Positions 10,673 to 18,742 of a stretch of 64,000 nt of DNA are shown here, in pieces. Source of the DNA: JAKAQB01 sp027320105 (GTDB taxonomy: Bacteria; Actinomycetota; Acidimicrobiia; Acidimicrobiales; Palsa-688); NCBI GenBank assembly GCA_027320105.1, contig DAHVMA010000053.1, positions 1-64,000 of the forward strand, read 5' to 3'. Both the position numbers and the translations under genes were made by a program. How positions within the stretch are numbered: position 1 is the first letter of the stretch; every line of letters starts with the position of its first letter. The notes beneath the pieces were generated by a model. That model made no database searches, was not told where the DNA came from, and was given only the letters and a program-made list of their open reading frames with translations.

Positions 10673-12523
10673 ATGGCCCACACCCTTTACCCCCCCATTC
10701 ATCCGGCCATCGGCGTTCCGCCCCAGAGGACCAACGAGATCGTCCACGGCACCCGGCGGCTCCCCGTGGTGGCCGCAGCCGCTGCCATCACCGTGTTGAC
10801 CTTGGCGCTCACCGTGGGCGTCGGGTCCCGAAGGGCCTCAGCCACCACCACCCTCACCCAGCCCACGCCGTCGGTGACAGCGAGCGATTTCCCGATCGAG
10901 CGGCAGGGCAGCGCGCCCGCCGACGGCAACGGGCTGATCCCGAACCCGGCGACACCGACCGGCTCCGCGATCGCGGCGCCCACCTCCTGCACGGTGACCT
11001 TCGATGCCACCACGGGCAGCACATCCGCGGACGTGAACTCCTGGATAGCAGGGAACGAGAACTCCATCACCGCCACCACGGTGGTGTGCCTGTCTGGCAC
11101 CTTCACCTCGCCGATCCACGTCTGGAGCAAGTACGCCCCGGCGCTGCTCGAGATCGCCCCCGCGCCGAGCGCGACCGCCACGCTCGACCTCGGCCAGGTG
11201 GTGGCCGCGGACGTCAACCCCAACGTCTACTTCGGCGAGGCCGGCGGCGTCAGCATCGTCGACTCACGCGGCGTCGAGATCTACGGCCTGACCGTCGAGA
11301 ACTTCACCACCGACGGGACCACCTACGTTCCGTCCGGGATCGATGTGACGGTCCGCAGTGACACGGCCAACACCAACCAGAGCACCGTGCCGCACGAGTC
11401 CGCCTGCTTCCTGCACGGCGATCGCGGGTGCAGTGACATCTACATCCTCGACAACACCCTGCGGAACATTGCCAACACCGCCGATGAGAACTTCACGACC
11501 AAGAGGTTCTGCGGCAGCGGCAGCGTCGACGCCTACGGCATCTCCGTGATCGCGGCGGGCAGCGCCACGTCCGGGGCGTTGCAGCATGTCGTGGTCGAGG
11601 GCAACACGGTGTCGCACACCCGGACCGGGCAGAGCGAGACGATAACCGTCAACGGTGACATCACCGATTTCCTCGTCGCCAACAACGTCGTCCACCACGG
11701 GGACAACATCGGGATGGACACCATCGGCTGGGAGACCGGCTCGTCGCAGGCCCGCCACGGCCTGGTCCAGGGCAACACGGTCTACAACATCGATACCTAC
11801 AACAACGCCGGTTATGGACAGTGGTCCCACGGTCGCTGCCGGCCAACGCCGGAGGGGGCCGGCGGCATCTACAACGATGGCGGCGCCTACATCTGGATCA
11901 ACGACAACACCGTCTGGAACACCAACCAGGGCATCAGTCTCGACTGTGAGACGGCCGGCAAGAAGAGCGACCACCTGCTCGTCTCCGGCAACACGGTCGT
12001 GAACGAGGCGGGAACATCGTTCCGCGACCCCAGCATTGGGGCGAACCCGCCCGGCACAGGCGGCACATCAACCGTGGCGGGCCACGACTCGTACGCCTTC
12101 TACGTCGACGCGTACGGTCCCGGAGCCAGCATCGGCGATGTGTACGCGCACGGCAACATCTTCGTGGACCAGAGCCAGTACTACCTGAAGCGGTCCTATC
12201 TGATGCCGGTCGTCGACCTTGGCGGCGGGCTGTGGTCGAACGTGGAGATCTGGCACAACACGATCGAGGGACTGGGCCCCGCTGACCGGTACAACCCTCT
12301 CCTCGCGATCAGCAACCAGCCATCTGGCGGGATCAACGTGGTGAACTGCAACAACTACGTGAACCTGTCCGGAGCGGCCAACAGTTTGAGCGGCAACTTC
12401 GCAACGCCTTCCCACAGCTATCTGACCCTGCACCAGTGGCAGGCCAGCAACGGGCACGGCTGGGACGCCAACAGCGAAGTCAACGGCTTCTCCCTGAGCT
12501 GCCCAGCTGCATCGATCAAGTGA
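10673..12523 (+). CDS. Secreted or anchored right-handed parallel beta-helix protein
   Basis: The 616-residue protein has a hydrophobic N-terminal segment at about residues 30-52 (VVAAAAAITVLTLALTVGV) followed by an R-R-A-S-A cleavage-like site, so export is likely. The body carries repeated G-N-T-V / N-N-V-V / D-N-T-L turns spaced 20-25 residues, as in NosD/PbH1-type parallel beta-helices, which often bind or cleave polysaccharides. No catalytic residues are identified. Its base composition is visibly less GC-rich than its neighbours, with many AAC and ATC codons. It interrupts the lepA-hrcA-dnaJ order, suggesting acquisition. AAGGA precedes ATG 10673. Confidence 0.75.
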   Translation: MAHTLYPPIHPAIGVPPQRTNEIVHGTRRLPVVAAAAAITVLTLALTVGVGSRRASATTTLTQPTPSVTASDFPIERQGSAPADGNGLIPNPATPTGSAIAAPTSCTVTFDATTGSTSADVNSWIAGNENSITATTVVCLSGTFTSPIHVWSKYAPALLEIAPAPSATATLDLGQVVAADVNPNVYFGEAGGVSIVDSRGVEIYGLTVENFTTDGTTYVPSGIDVTVRSDTANTNQSTVPHESACFLHGDRGCSDIYILDNTLRNIANTADENFTTKRFCGSGSVDAYGISVIAAGSATSGALQHVVVEGNTVSHTRTGQSETITVNGDITDFLVANNVVHHGDNIGMDTIGWETGSSQARHGLVQGNTVYNIDTYNNAGYGQWSHGRCRPTPEGAGGIYNDGGAYIWINDNTVWNTNQGISLDCETAGKKSDHLLVSGNTVVNEAGTSFRDPSIGANPPGTGGTSTVAGHDSYAFYVDAYGPGASIGDVYAHGNIFVDQSQYYLKRSYLMPVVDLGGGLWSNVEIWHNTIEGLGPADRYNPLLAISNQPSGGINVVNCNNYVNLSGAANSLSGNFATPSHSYLTLHQWQASNGHGWDANSEVNGFSLSCPAASIK

Positions 12524-12658
12524 CCAGGCGCTACACGCGGCGGTGCCGCACCCGTCGAGGCGCCGGCTCTGGGGAGCTCGAGGACTTTCTCCGTGCCGCT
12601 ACGCGGCCTCGTCCGATCCTGTGCAACTGGAAGGTGCAGGTATCATCGTGGCACTCGC

Positions 12659-13666
12659 ATGCTCGACGACCGGAAAGCCGCGATCCTCCGGGCCGTGGTG
12701 GAGGAGTACATCCAGACCGCGCAGCCGGTCGGGTCGAGCCACGTCGCCCACCAGACCGGGCTCGCCGTGTCGCCTGCGACGGTGCGCAACGAGATGAGCC
12801 AGCTGGAGCGCGAAGGGTACCTGTACCAGCCGCACACCAGCGCCGGGCGCGTGCCGACGGACAAGGGCTACCGGTTCTTGGTGGACTCGCTCACGACGCC
12901 GGGAGTCCTCGACGACGGACGGGCGCAGCAGGTCCGTGCCTTCTTCGCCCGGGCCCATGGGGCGCTCGAACGGATGCTCGCCGACACCAGCCGCCTGCTG
13001 ACCGGTCTCACCGACTACGCCGCCGTGGTCACGGCACCCAACGCCGAGTCCCTGACCCTGCGGTCGGTGCAACTGGTCTCCCTGTCGCCCCGGGTCGTGA
13101 TGGTCCTCGCCGTGCTCTCCAACGGCACGATCGAGAAGCGGACCCTCGACCTCGCGCCCGACGCCGAGGTCGGCGAGGCCACCGTCGGAGCGGCGTCGTC
13201 TCATCTGGCGGTGTCGCTCACCGGGGCCGTGTGGGGCAGCACGCCGCTGCTCATCGCCGCCGGCGACGCCGCCGTCGATGACCTCGCCAACCGGGCCCTC
13301 GTGGCGCTGGCGGCGACGGTGCCCACGGGGAACGATCAGGTCTACGTGGGCGGCGCAGCGCGCATGGCGGCCGCCTTCGACGCCGTCGACACGATCCGCC
13401 AGGTCCTCTCCATCATGGAACAGCAGTACGTCCTCGTGACGCTGCTGCGGGACGTCCTCGACCGCGGGCTGTCGGTGGCCATCGGGACCGAGCACGGGAT
13501 GCAGTCGCTGGCGGACTGCTCGCTCGTCGTGGCTCCCTACGAGGTGGAGGGCGACCGGGGCACGATCGCGATCCTCGGTCCTACGCGCATGCACTACGAC
13601 CAGGCCCTCGCAGCCGTGGGCGTCGTCAGCGAGCGGCTCGGGCGTGCCCTCAGCGAGGGGGCGTGA
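12659..13666 (+). CDS. hrcA: Heat-inducible transcription repressor HrcA
   Basis: HrcA represses chaperone operons by binding CIRCE operators. The N-terminal winged helix is present (DDRKAAILRAVVEEYIQTA, then SPATVRNEMSQLEREGYL, then TSAGRVPTDKGYRF). The C-terminal HrcA dimerisation/GAF-like domain contains VYVGGAARM and IGTEHGMQSL. Length is 335 residues. The start is ATG 12659; a TATCAT at 12641-12646 lies so close that the mRNA may be nearly leaderless. A TGGCACTC (12649-12656) equals half a CIRCE site, but the second half is missing. The next gene is dnaJ. Confidence 0.95.
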   Translation: MLDDRKAAILRAVVEEYIQTAQPVGSSHVAHQTGLAVSPATVRNEMSQLEREGYLYQPHTSAGRVPTDKGYRFLVDSLTTPGVLDDGRAQQVRAFFARAHGALERMLADTSRLLTGLTDYAAVVTAPNAESLTLRSVQLVSLSPRVVMVLAVLSNGTIEKRTLDLAPDAEVGEATVGAASSHLAVSLTGAVWGSTPLLIAAGDAAVDDLANRALVALAATVPTGNDQVYVGGAARMAAAFDAVDTIRQVLSIMEQQYVLVTLLRDVLDRGLSVAIGTEHGMQSLADCSLVVAPYEVEGDRGTIAILGPTRMHYDQALAAVGVVSERLGRALSEGA

Positions 13667-13761
13667 ACCGGTCCTCGGCCGGCGGCCGTCGGTGGGGCCT
13701 GCCCTGCGCGTGGGCGGCGCCGGTCGGCGACCGGCCCGGTCCCGGGTAGGCTCCTACGACC

Positions 13762-14892
13762 GTGGCCGGCGACGACTACTACGAGGTGCTGGGCGTCTCG
13801 CGCAGCGCATCCGAGGGCGAGATCAAGCGCGCCTACCTGAAGCTCGCCCGCGAGCTGCACCCTGATGCCAACCCCGGTGAGCGTGCCGCGGAGGAGCGCT
13901 TCAAGCTCGTCAACCTCGCGTACGAGACGCTGCGCGACCCGGAGCGGCGACGGCAGTACGACCTCTTCGGGGCGGGCGGGCCGCGCCAGGGCGCGGCGGA
14001 CCCGTTTGGCTTCGGTGGCGGCAGCGGCCTCGGGGACATCTTCGACGCCTTCTTCGGCGGCGGAGGCGGAGGCTTCACCACCGCCACGACGGCCCGGCGC
14101 GGGCCCCGCCGGGGCGAGGACGTCGAGGCGGTGCTCGAGCTCGACTTCGCCCGTGCCGTGTTCGGCGGCGAGGAGGAGATCGCCGTCCGCCTGCCGACGA
14201 CTTGCGCCACCTGCGCCGGCTCGGGGGCCCGACCAGGCACCACACCTGTCACCTGCAGCACCTGCGGCGGCGCCGGCGAGGTCCGCCGGGTCCGCCAGTC
14301 GATCCTCGGGCAGATGGTCACGGCCTCGCCGTGCCCCCGCTGCGGCGGGCTCGGCGAGGAGATCACCTCGCCCTGCGCCGGCTGCCGCGGCGACGGGCGG
14401 CGCACCGTGGAGCAGGGCTTCGTCGTCGACGTACCGGCCGGCATCGACGACGGCTCGACGTTGCGGCTGACCGGGCGCGGCGCGGCCGGTATCCGGGGTG
14501 GCCCCCCCGGCGACCTCTACGTGCACCTCCGGGTCCGACCCCACCCGACGCTGGTCCGCGATGGGGCCGACCTGCACACCGTCGTGCACGTCGCCATGAC
14601 CCAGGCGGCGCTCGGGTCGCACCTCGGCGTGGAGACCCTCGACGGTACGGAGGACGTGACGCTGCCGGCCGGCACCCAGTCGGGGCGGGAGATCCGCCTG
14701 CGCGGCCGCGGCGTACCGCACCTGCAGGGGCGGGGACGGGGCGACCTGGTCGTGACCATCTCCGTCGACACGCCAACGGAGCTCACCAAGGCCCAGGAGG
14801 AGCTCGTGCGGGGGTTGGCCGCCGAGCGGGGGGAGCCGGTCGCCGAGGCCGACGCCGGCCTGCTGTCCCGCATCCGCGGCGCCTTCAAGTAG
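13762..14892 (+). CDS. dnaJ: Chaperone protein DnaJ
   Basis: Hsp40 co-chaperone of DnaK. The J-domain has its HPD motif near residue 33. A G/F-rich linker (FGFGGGSGLGDIFDAFFGG) follows, then a zinc domain with four CxxCxGxG repeats (CATCAGSG, CSTCGGAG, CPRCGGLG, CAGCRGDG), then the substrate-binding C-terminus. Length 376 residues, GTG start. It follows hrcA by 95 bp, the common hrcA-dnaJ arrangement. Confidence 0.96.
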   Translation: MAGDDYYEVLGVSRSASEGEIKRAYLKLARELHPDANPGERAAEERFKLVNLAYETLRDPERRRQYDLFGAGGPRQGAADPFGFGGGSGLGDIFDAFFGGGGGGFTTATTARRGPRRGEDVEAVLELDFARAVFGGEEEIAVRLPTTCATCAGSGARPGTTPVTCSTCGGAGEVRRVRQSILGQMVTASPCPRCGGLGEEITSPCAGCRGDGRRTVEQGFVVDVPAGIDDGSTLRLTGRGAAGIRGGPPGDLYVHLRVRPHPTLVRDGADLHTVVHVAMTQAALGSHLGVETLDGTEDVTLPAGTQSGREIRLRGRGVPHLQGRGRGDLVVTISVDTPTELTKAQEELVRGLAAERGEPVAEADAGLLSRIRGAFK

Positions 14893-14972
14893 GGGCCACG
14901 GCGGCCGCCTCCCGGGAGCCGGCGTGGGCGGCGTCGCCGGCTGGCGCCGCCGCCCGTGCTGCGGCGGCGCAC

Positions 14973-15725
14973 GTGTTTGTGGCCGACGTCGAGCGGCCGT
15001 TGCTCGACGAAGGCGACCGCCACCACCTGGCGCGGGTCCTGCGCCTGCGCCGTGGGGAGCGGGTCAGCGTCTGCGACGGTGCGGGCGGGTGGGTGCTGTG
15101 CCGCTTCGACGGCGAGGGCGGAGTCGAACCGGTCGGCGAGACGGAGTCGTGGCCACCGCCCCGCCCCGCGATCACGGTGGGCTTCGCCCCACCCAAAGGT
15201 GAGCGGGCCGAGTGGGCGGTGCAGAAGCTGACCGAGCTGGGCGTCGACCGCATCATCCCCCTACGCACCCGGCGCGGCGTCGTCCGCTGGGAGGCGCAGC
15301 GCTCCGAGCGCCAGCTCGCCCGGTGGCGTGCCATCTGCCACCAGGCGGCCATGCAGAGCCGGCGGCTGTGGTTGCCCGTCGTGGAGGACCCCTGTCCGCC
15401 CGCCCAGGTCGGCAGCGCTGCGGGGGACCCCCGCCCGCTCGGCCCGGTGGCGCTGGCCGAGCCCGGTGGCGCCCCACCGTCACTGTCCTGGCCCACGGTG
15501 CTGATCGGACCCGAGGGGGGATGGTCGGACGACGAGCTAGCGCTGGGCATGCCCACGATCGCGCTCGGGCCCGGGGTCCTGCGCACCGAGACGGCCGCCG
15601 TCGCCGCCGGCGCCGTGCTGGTGGCGCTACGGGCGGGGCTGGTGAGGCCGTCGGGCGGGGGGGTGCCGTCGGGCGGGGGGGTGGCGTCGGGCGAGGGGCT
15701 CGATGCCCGATCAGGCGGCACATGA
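14973..15725 (+). CDS. rsmE: 16S rRNA (uracil1498-N3)-methyltransferase
   Basis: A SPOUT methyltransferase of the RsmE family. It has the N-terminal PUA-like part with HHLARVLRLRRGE, then KGERAEWAVQKLTELGVD, the RSERQLARWRAICHQAAMQS segment, and the SAM knot LIGPEGGWSDDEL ... LGPGVLRTETAAV. No ATG is available; GTG 14973 or GTG 14979 fit, and 14973 places the conserved HVFVADV at the start. The last ~25 residues are a non-conserved glycine/serine tail encoded by an 18-bp tandem repeat. dnaJ precedes it by 80 bp. Confidence 0.92.
   Translation: MFVADVERPLLDEGDRHHLARVLRLRRGERVSVCDGAGGWVLCRFDGEGGVEPVGETESWPPPRPAITVGFAPPKGERAEWAVQKLTELGVDRIIPLRTRRGVVRWEAQRSERQLARWRAICHQAAMQSRRLWLPVVEDPCPPAQVGSAAGDPRPLGPVALAEPGGAPPSLSWPTVLIGPEGGWSDDELALGMPTIALGPGVLRTETAAVAAGAVLVALRAGLVRPSGGGVPSGGGVASGEGLDARSGGT
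15648..15701 (+). repeat. Three 18-bp tandem repeats at the 3' end of rsmE
   Basis: Two identical units CCGTCGGGCGGGGGGGTG (15648-15665 and 15666-15683) and a third diverged unit (15684-15701). The period is six codons, so the frame is kept; the product is a PSGGGV-type repeat added to the enzyme's C-terminus. Confidence 0.85.
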
Positions 15726-15814
15726 CGGGCAGCTGTCGCAGCCTCGTGATGGCCGCCGCGGCGCCGGGCCGTTGCGTCGGAGGCCGTGGCGGGCAGGACT
15801 TGCCGCAGGATCCG

Positions 15815-15843
15815 TTTCCAGCTCCCGGAATGCTCGCTACCAT
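15815..15843 (+). promoter_or_regulatory. Probable sigma-70-type promoter of the BldD-like gene
   Basis: TTTCCA (15815-15820) and TACCAT (15838-15843) are separated by 17 bp, 24 bp upstream of the GTG start. An AGGGGAGG ribosome site (15855-15862) lies between. Both hexamers deviate from consensus, as is usual in GC-rich actinobacteria. Confidence 0.4.
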
Positions 15844-15867
15844 CACCGCTTGAAAGGGGAGGCCAAC

Positions 15868-16383
15868 GTGTCCGAGAGCATGCCGAGCTCCTATGCGCGC
15901 CGGGTAGGTGACCGCCTGCGCAGCGTGCGGCTACAACAGCGCATGTCCCTCCAGGCCGTCGAGGCGGCCTCCGGCGAGGAGTTCAAGGCGTCGGTGCTCG
16001 GTGCCTACGAACGGGGGGAGCGGGCCATCTCCGTGCCTCGGCTCCAACGCCTCGCCCGCTTCTACAACGTGCCGGTCGACCAGCTCCTGCCCGGGGACGT
16101 CGCATCGAAGGGACGGATCGACCGCCGCGACGGCGAGGTCGGTGCCGATGAGCGCCGGGACGACGACAGCATCACGATCGACCTGACGCAGCTCGACAGC
16201 GCGGCGTCACCCGAGAGCCAAGCGCTGGGGCGCTACCTGTCGACCATCCAGGTGCAGCGGCAGGACTTCAACGGGCGGGTGCTCACCGTCCGGCGTGAGG
16301 ACGTACGTGCCCTTGCCGCCCTCTTCGACGTGCCCGCCGACGAGGTTCGCCGGCGGCTCGCCGAGATGGGCCTGCGCCTGTAG
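15868..16383 (+). CDS. BldD-like HTH transcriptional regulator
   Basis: The 171-residue protein starts with a Cro/C1-type HTH (SYARRVGDRLRSVRLQQRMSL, residues 8-28) that matches the BldD N-terminus, including ASVLGAYERGERAISVPRL. A linker is followed by a C-terminal domain of about 75 residues. BldD in Streptomyces is a c-di-GMP-controlled developmental repressor binding through an RxD-x8-RxxD signature. Here the corresponding stretch reads R96-R-D98, eight residues, then T107-Q-L-D110, so the second arginine is replaced by threonine. The GTG start follows an AGGGGAGG site with 5-nt spacing. Confidence 0.85.
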   Translation: MSESMPSSYARRVGDRLRSVRLQQRMSLQAVEAASGEEFKASVLGAYERGERAISVPRLQRLARFYNVPVDQLLPGDVASKGRIDRRDGEVGADERRDDDSITIDLTQLDSAASPESQALGRYLSTIQVQRQDFNGRVLTVRREDVRALAALFDVPADEVRRRLAEMGLRL

Positions 16384-16461
16384 GCACGGGCGGGGGGACT
16401 GGCCCGCCCACCCGTTGGGACCGCCGCCGCAACAGCCCGAGGCGGTGGCACCATCGCCGCG

Positions 16462-17616
16462 ATGCCCACGGCCCCCGCCCCGGCCCGCCCGCCGGCACCG
16501 CCCCCCCGGGACGCGCCCGGCTTCGGTGCCTACGTCCACGTCCCCTTCTGCCAGCGGCGCTGTGACTACTGCGCCTTCGCCACCTGGTCCGATCGCTCCC
16601 ACCTCACCGGCGCCTACGTCGCAGCGGTGCGCACCGAGGTCGAGCGGGCCGCCGACGCCGGGCTTCCCGCAGCCAGCTCCGCCTTCTTCGGTGGCGGCAC
16701 TCCGTCCCTCCTGCGGGCCGAGGAGCTGGCGGCGATCCTCGGGTGCATCCCTCTGGCGCCTGGAGCCGAGGTGACCGTCGAGTGCAACCCGGAGGACGTG
16801 ACGCTCCAACGGCTGACCGCCTACCGGGACGCCGGTGTCACCCGCCTGTCCCTCGGTGTCCAGTCGACCGTGCCCCATGTACTGCGCTCCCTCGGCAGGC
16901 AGCACGATCCTGCCGCCGTGCCGGCTGCCGTCTCGGCCATGGCCGGCGCCGGCTTCGCAGCGGCGTACAGCGTCGATCTGATCTTCGGGGCTGCCGGGGA
17001 AACGCCGGCGGACTGGGAGCGGACCGTCTCCGATGTCCTGGCTCTCGACCCGTCTCCACGACACGTCAGCGCCTACGCGCTCACCCCGGAGCCGGGCACC
17101 CCTCTCGGGGCGGACCCCGCCCGCCACCCTGATCCCGACGACCAGGCGGACAAGTACGGGGTCGTCGACGACGCGCTCGCCGCCAGCGGCCTCGGATGGT
17201 ACGAGATCTCCAACTGGGCCGTACCGGGGGCGGCGTGCAGGCACAACCGGCTGTACTGGGCCCAGGGGGAGTACCGCGGGTTTGGGTGCGCAGCGCACTC
17301 GCACGCCGTGGCGCCCGACGGACGGGCGCGGCGGTGGTGGAACGTGCACACGCCGGAGCGCTACGTCTCGTTGGTGGGGTCGGGCGAGAGCCCCGCCGGC
17401 GCCGGCGAGCTCATCGACGCCGGCGCGAGGGCGACCGAGCGCGTCCAGCTGGCACTGCGCACCCGGGACGGGGTCGCGGTTGCCGACCTCCCCCCGGGTG
17501 CTCCGGTGGCCTTCGTGCTCGACGAGGGGCTCGCAGAGCGGCAGGGTGATCGCATCGTCCTCACCCGGCGGGGACGGCTGCTGGCGAGCGAGGTCACGCT
17601 GCTGCTCCTCGGCTGA
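16462..17616 (+). CDS. hemW: Radical SAM heme chaperone HemW (coproporphyrinogen III oxidase-like)
   Basis: The 384-residue protein has the radical-SAM cluster motif CxxxCxxC as CQRRCDYC (about residues 30-37), followed by A-F. The FFGGGTPSLL SAM-binding turn, E-C-N-P-E, LSLGVQS and SVDLIFGAAGE motifs also match. The HemW C-terminal part includes HNRLYWAQGEYRGFGCAAHS. By homology it delivers heme rather than oxidising coproporphyrinogen. The N-terminal ~17 residues are proline/alanine-rich. ATG 16462 follows the bldD-like gene by 78 bp. Confidence 0.93.
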   Translation: MPTAPAPARPPAPPPRDAPGFGAYVHVPFCQRRCDYCAFATWSDRSHLTGAYVAAVRTEVERAADAGLPAASSAFFGGGTPSLLRAEELAAILGCIPLAPGAEVTVECNPEDVTLQRLTAYRDAGVTRLSLGVQSTVPHVLRSLGRQHDPAAVPAAVSAMAGAGFAAAYSVDLIFGAAGETPADWERTVSDVLALDPSPRHVSAYALTPEPGTPLGADPARHPDPDDQADKYGVVDDALAASGLGWYEISNWAVPGAACRHNRLYWAQGEYRGFGCAAHSHAVAPDGRARRWWNVHTPERYVSLVGSGESPAGAGELIDAGARATERVQLALRTRDGVAVADLPPGAPVAFVLDEGLAERQGDRIVLTRRGRLLASEVTLLLLG

Positions 17617-17738
17617 CCGCTCGGTGTGCCCTTCGCCGAGCTGGCGGTGTGCCCGTGCGCCCAAGTGCCCCATGTACTCGAGGCGCCGCCGTGCCCTGGA
17701 CCACGACGCCCCGGCCCCGGCCGCTCGGGGAGCTCCGA

Positions 17739-17861
17739 GGCGGTGGCGGCAGTCAGGGCGGTGGCGGCAGTCAGGGCGGTGGCGGCAGTCAGGGCGGTGG
17801 CGGCAGTCAGGGCGGTGGCGGCAGTCAGGGCAGTGGCGGCAGTCAGGGCGGTGGCGGCAGG
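17739..17861 (-). repeat. Seven 18-bp tandem repeats containing the stop codon of the LysM gene
   Basis: Six full units of GGCGGTGGCGGCAGTCAG (plus strand) and a partial seventh; unit six has one substitution. Read on the minus strand each unit is CTGCCGCCACCGCCCTGA, that is L-P-P-P-P-stop in the frame of the LysM gene. The gene's own stop is the first of a row of identical in-frame stops, so the last codons plus the stop were amplified. Confidence 0.9.
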
Positions 17862-18742
17862 AGGATCTCGTCGCCCACGTACAACAGATCTGGGTTGCCG
17901 GGGACCGGAAGGCGGCTGTGGTTGTGCTCGACCAGACGCCACCAGTACGCCCCCACCGCCCCGGCGGAGGCGGCCGGGTCGTAGCGGTGGACGACGTCCT
18001 CGGCGATGCTCCAGAAGCTCTGCCCGGCTTCGACGATCCAGGCCCGGCCCGGAACCGCCCGCTCGGCGGCTGACGGCGTTGCATTCCCTGCGCCGGCCAT
18101 GCGCCGGCGGGCCGGGCGGCCGGGCGGTCGATGGGCCGGCGAGGACGCCGACCAGGTGGGCGCAGCGCGGTTCCGCCGCGGTGGCGCTCCGGCCGGGCGA
18201 AGCACCGGTGGCGCCGGTAGGGGGGCGGCGCCGTGTCGCCCCTGTGGCGCCGGTCGGAGCACCGGAGCAGGCCCGGCACGGTGCTCTCGTTGCGGTCGGC
18301 GCATGGCCACACCGGGCGGGGTGGCCGGTGTGGCGGCCGGTGCGGCGGCCGGTGCGGCGGGTGTCACCACCGCGCCTGCCGCGGCCGCGTTCGCGACCGG
18401 CAACCCGGCGCTCCACACGCCGATGCCTGCGACGGCGGCCACCCACGCCCGCAGTGGCGGGACCGTCAGGCGCACCGAGACGGCGCGGAGGCGTCGGGCC
18501 CGCCCACTCCGGGACGTGGCGGTCAAGACCGTCACGCCGACCAGGTAGGCGCCGGCTGCGAGTGCGACGATCCGGATGGCGGCGAAGGTCCCGTCGACAG
18601 GCCCCTCCCGGCCCAGCCAGCCGACGAGCTTCGCCGGCTGCCACACCGGTGCGGCCAGCACCCGCAGGCGCCCCGCCTCCAACAGCAGGATCATCCCGGC
18701 ACCGACACCGAGGCCGGCGCGCCGGGCGCGGCGCGGAGTCAC
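17843..18742 (-). CDS. Membrane-anchored LysM-domain protein
   Basis: The 299-residue protein has three predicted membrane segments in its first ~115 residues (around GAGMILLLEAGRLRVLA, IVALAAGAYLVGVTVLTA and AWVAAVAGIGVWSAGL). An Ala/Pro/Arg-rich linker follows, then a C-terminal LysM-like domain (VEAGQSFWSIAEDVV ... LVEHNHSRLPVPGNPDLLYVGDEILLP). LysM binds peptidoglycan or chitin. GTG 18742 overlaps the TGA of the upstream pseudokinase gene (GTGA), so the two are translationally coupled. Its last residues lie in the 18-bp tandem repeat. It is probably part of a cell-envelope sensing or anchoring unit with the pseudokinase (inference). Confidence 0.75.
   Translation of the reverse strand: MTPRRARRAGLGVGAGMILLLEAGRLRVLAAPVWQPAKLVGWLGREGPVDGTFAAIRIVALAAGAYLVGVTVLTATSRSGRARRLRAVSVRLTVPPLRAWVAAVAGIGVWSAGLPVANAAAAGAVVTPAAPAAAPAATPATPPGVAMRRPQREHRAGPAPVLRPAPQGRHGAAPLPAPPVLRPAGAPPRRNRAAPTWSASSPAHRPPGRPARRRMAGAGNATPSAAERAVPGRAWIVEAGQSFWSIAEDVVHRYDPAASAGAVGAYWWRLVEHNHSRLPVPGNPDLLYVGDEILLPPPP

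Noticed and set aside
10699..11223. Minus-strand frame inside the beta-helix gene
   Set aside because: Antisense shadow; the plus strand encodes a signal-like helix and regular beta-helix turns.
12649..12656. CIRCE-like half-site at the hrcA start
   Set aside because: TGGCACTC fits one arm, but no GAGTGCCA follows at the required 9-bp spacing.
17649..17984. Plus-strand frame with GGGGSQ linker-like repeats after hemW
   Set aside because: The repeat is explained by the 3' end of the minus-strand LysM gene; the plus frame has no family sequence and no good start.
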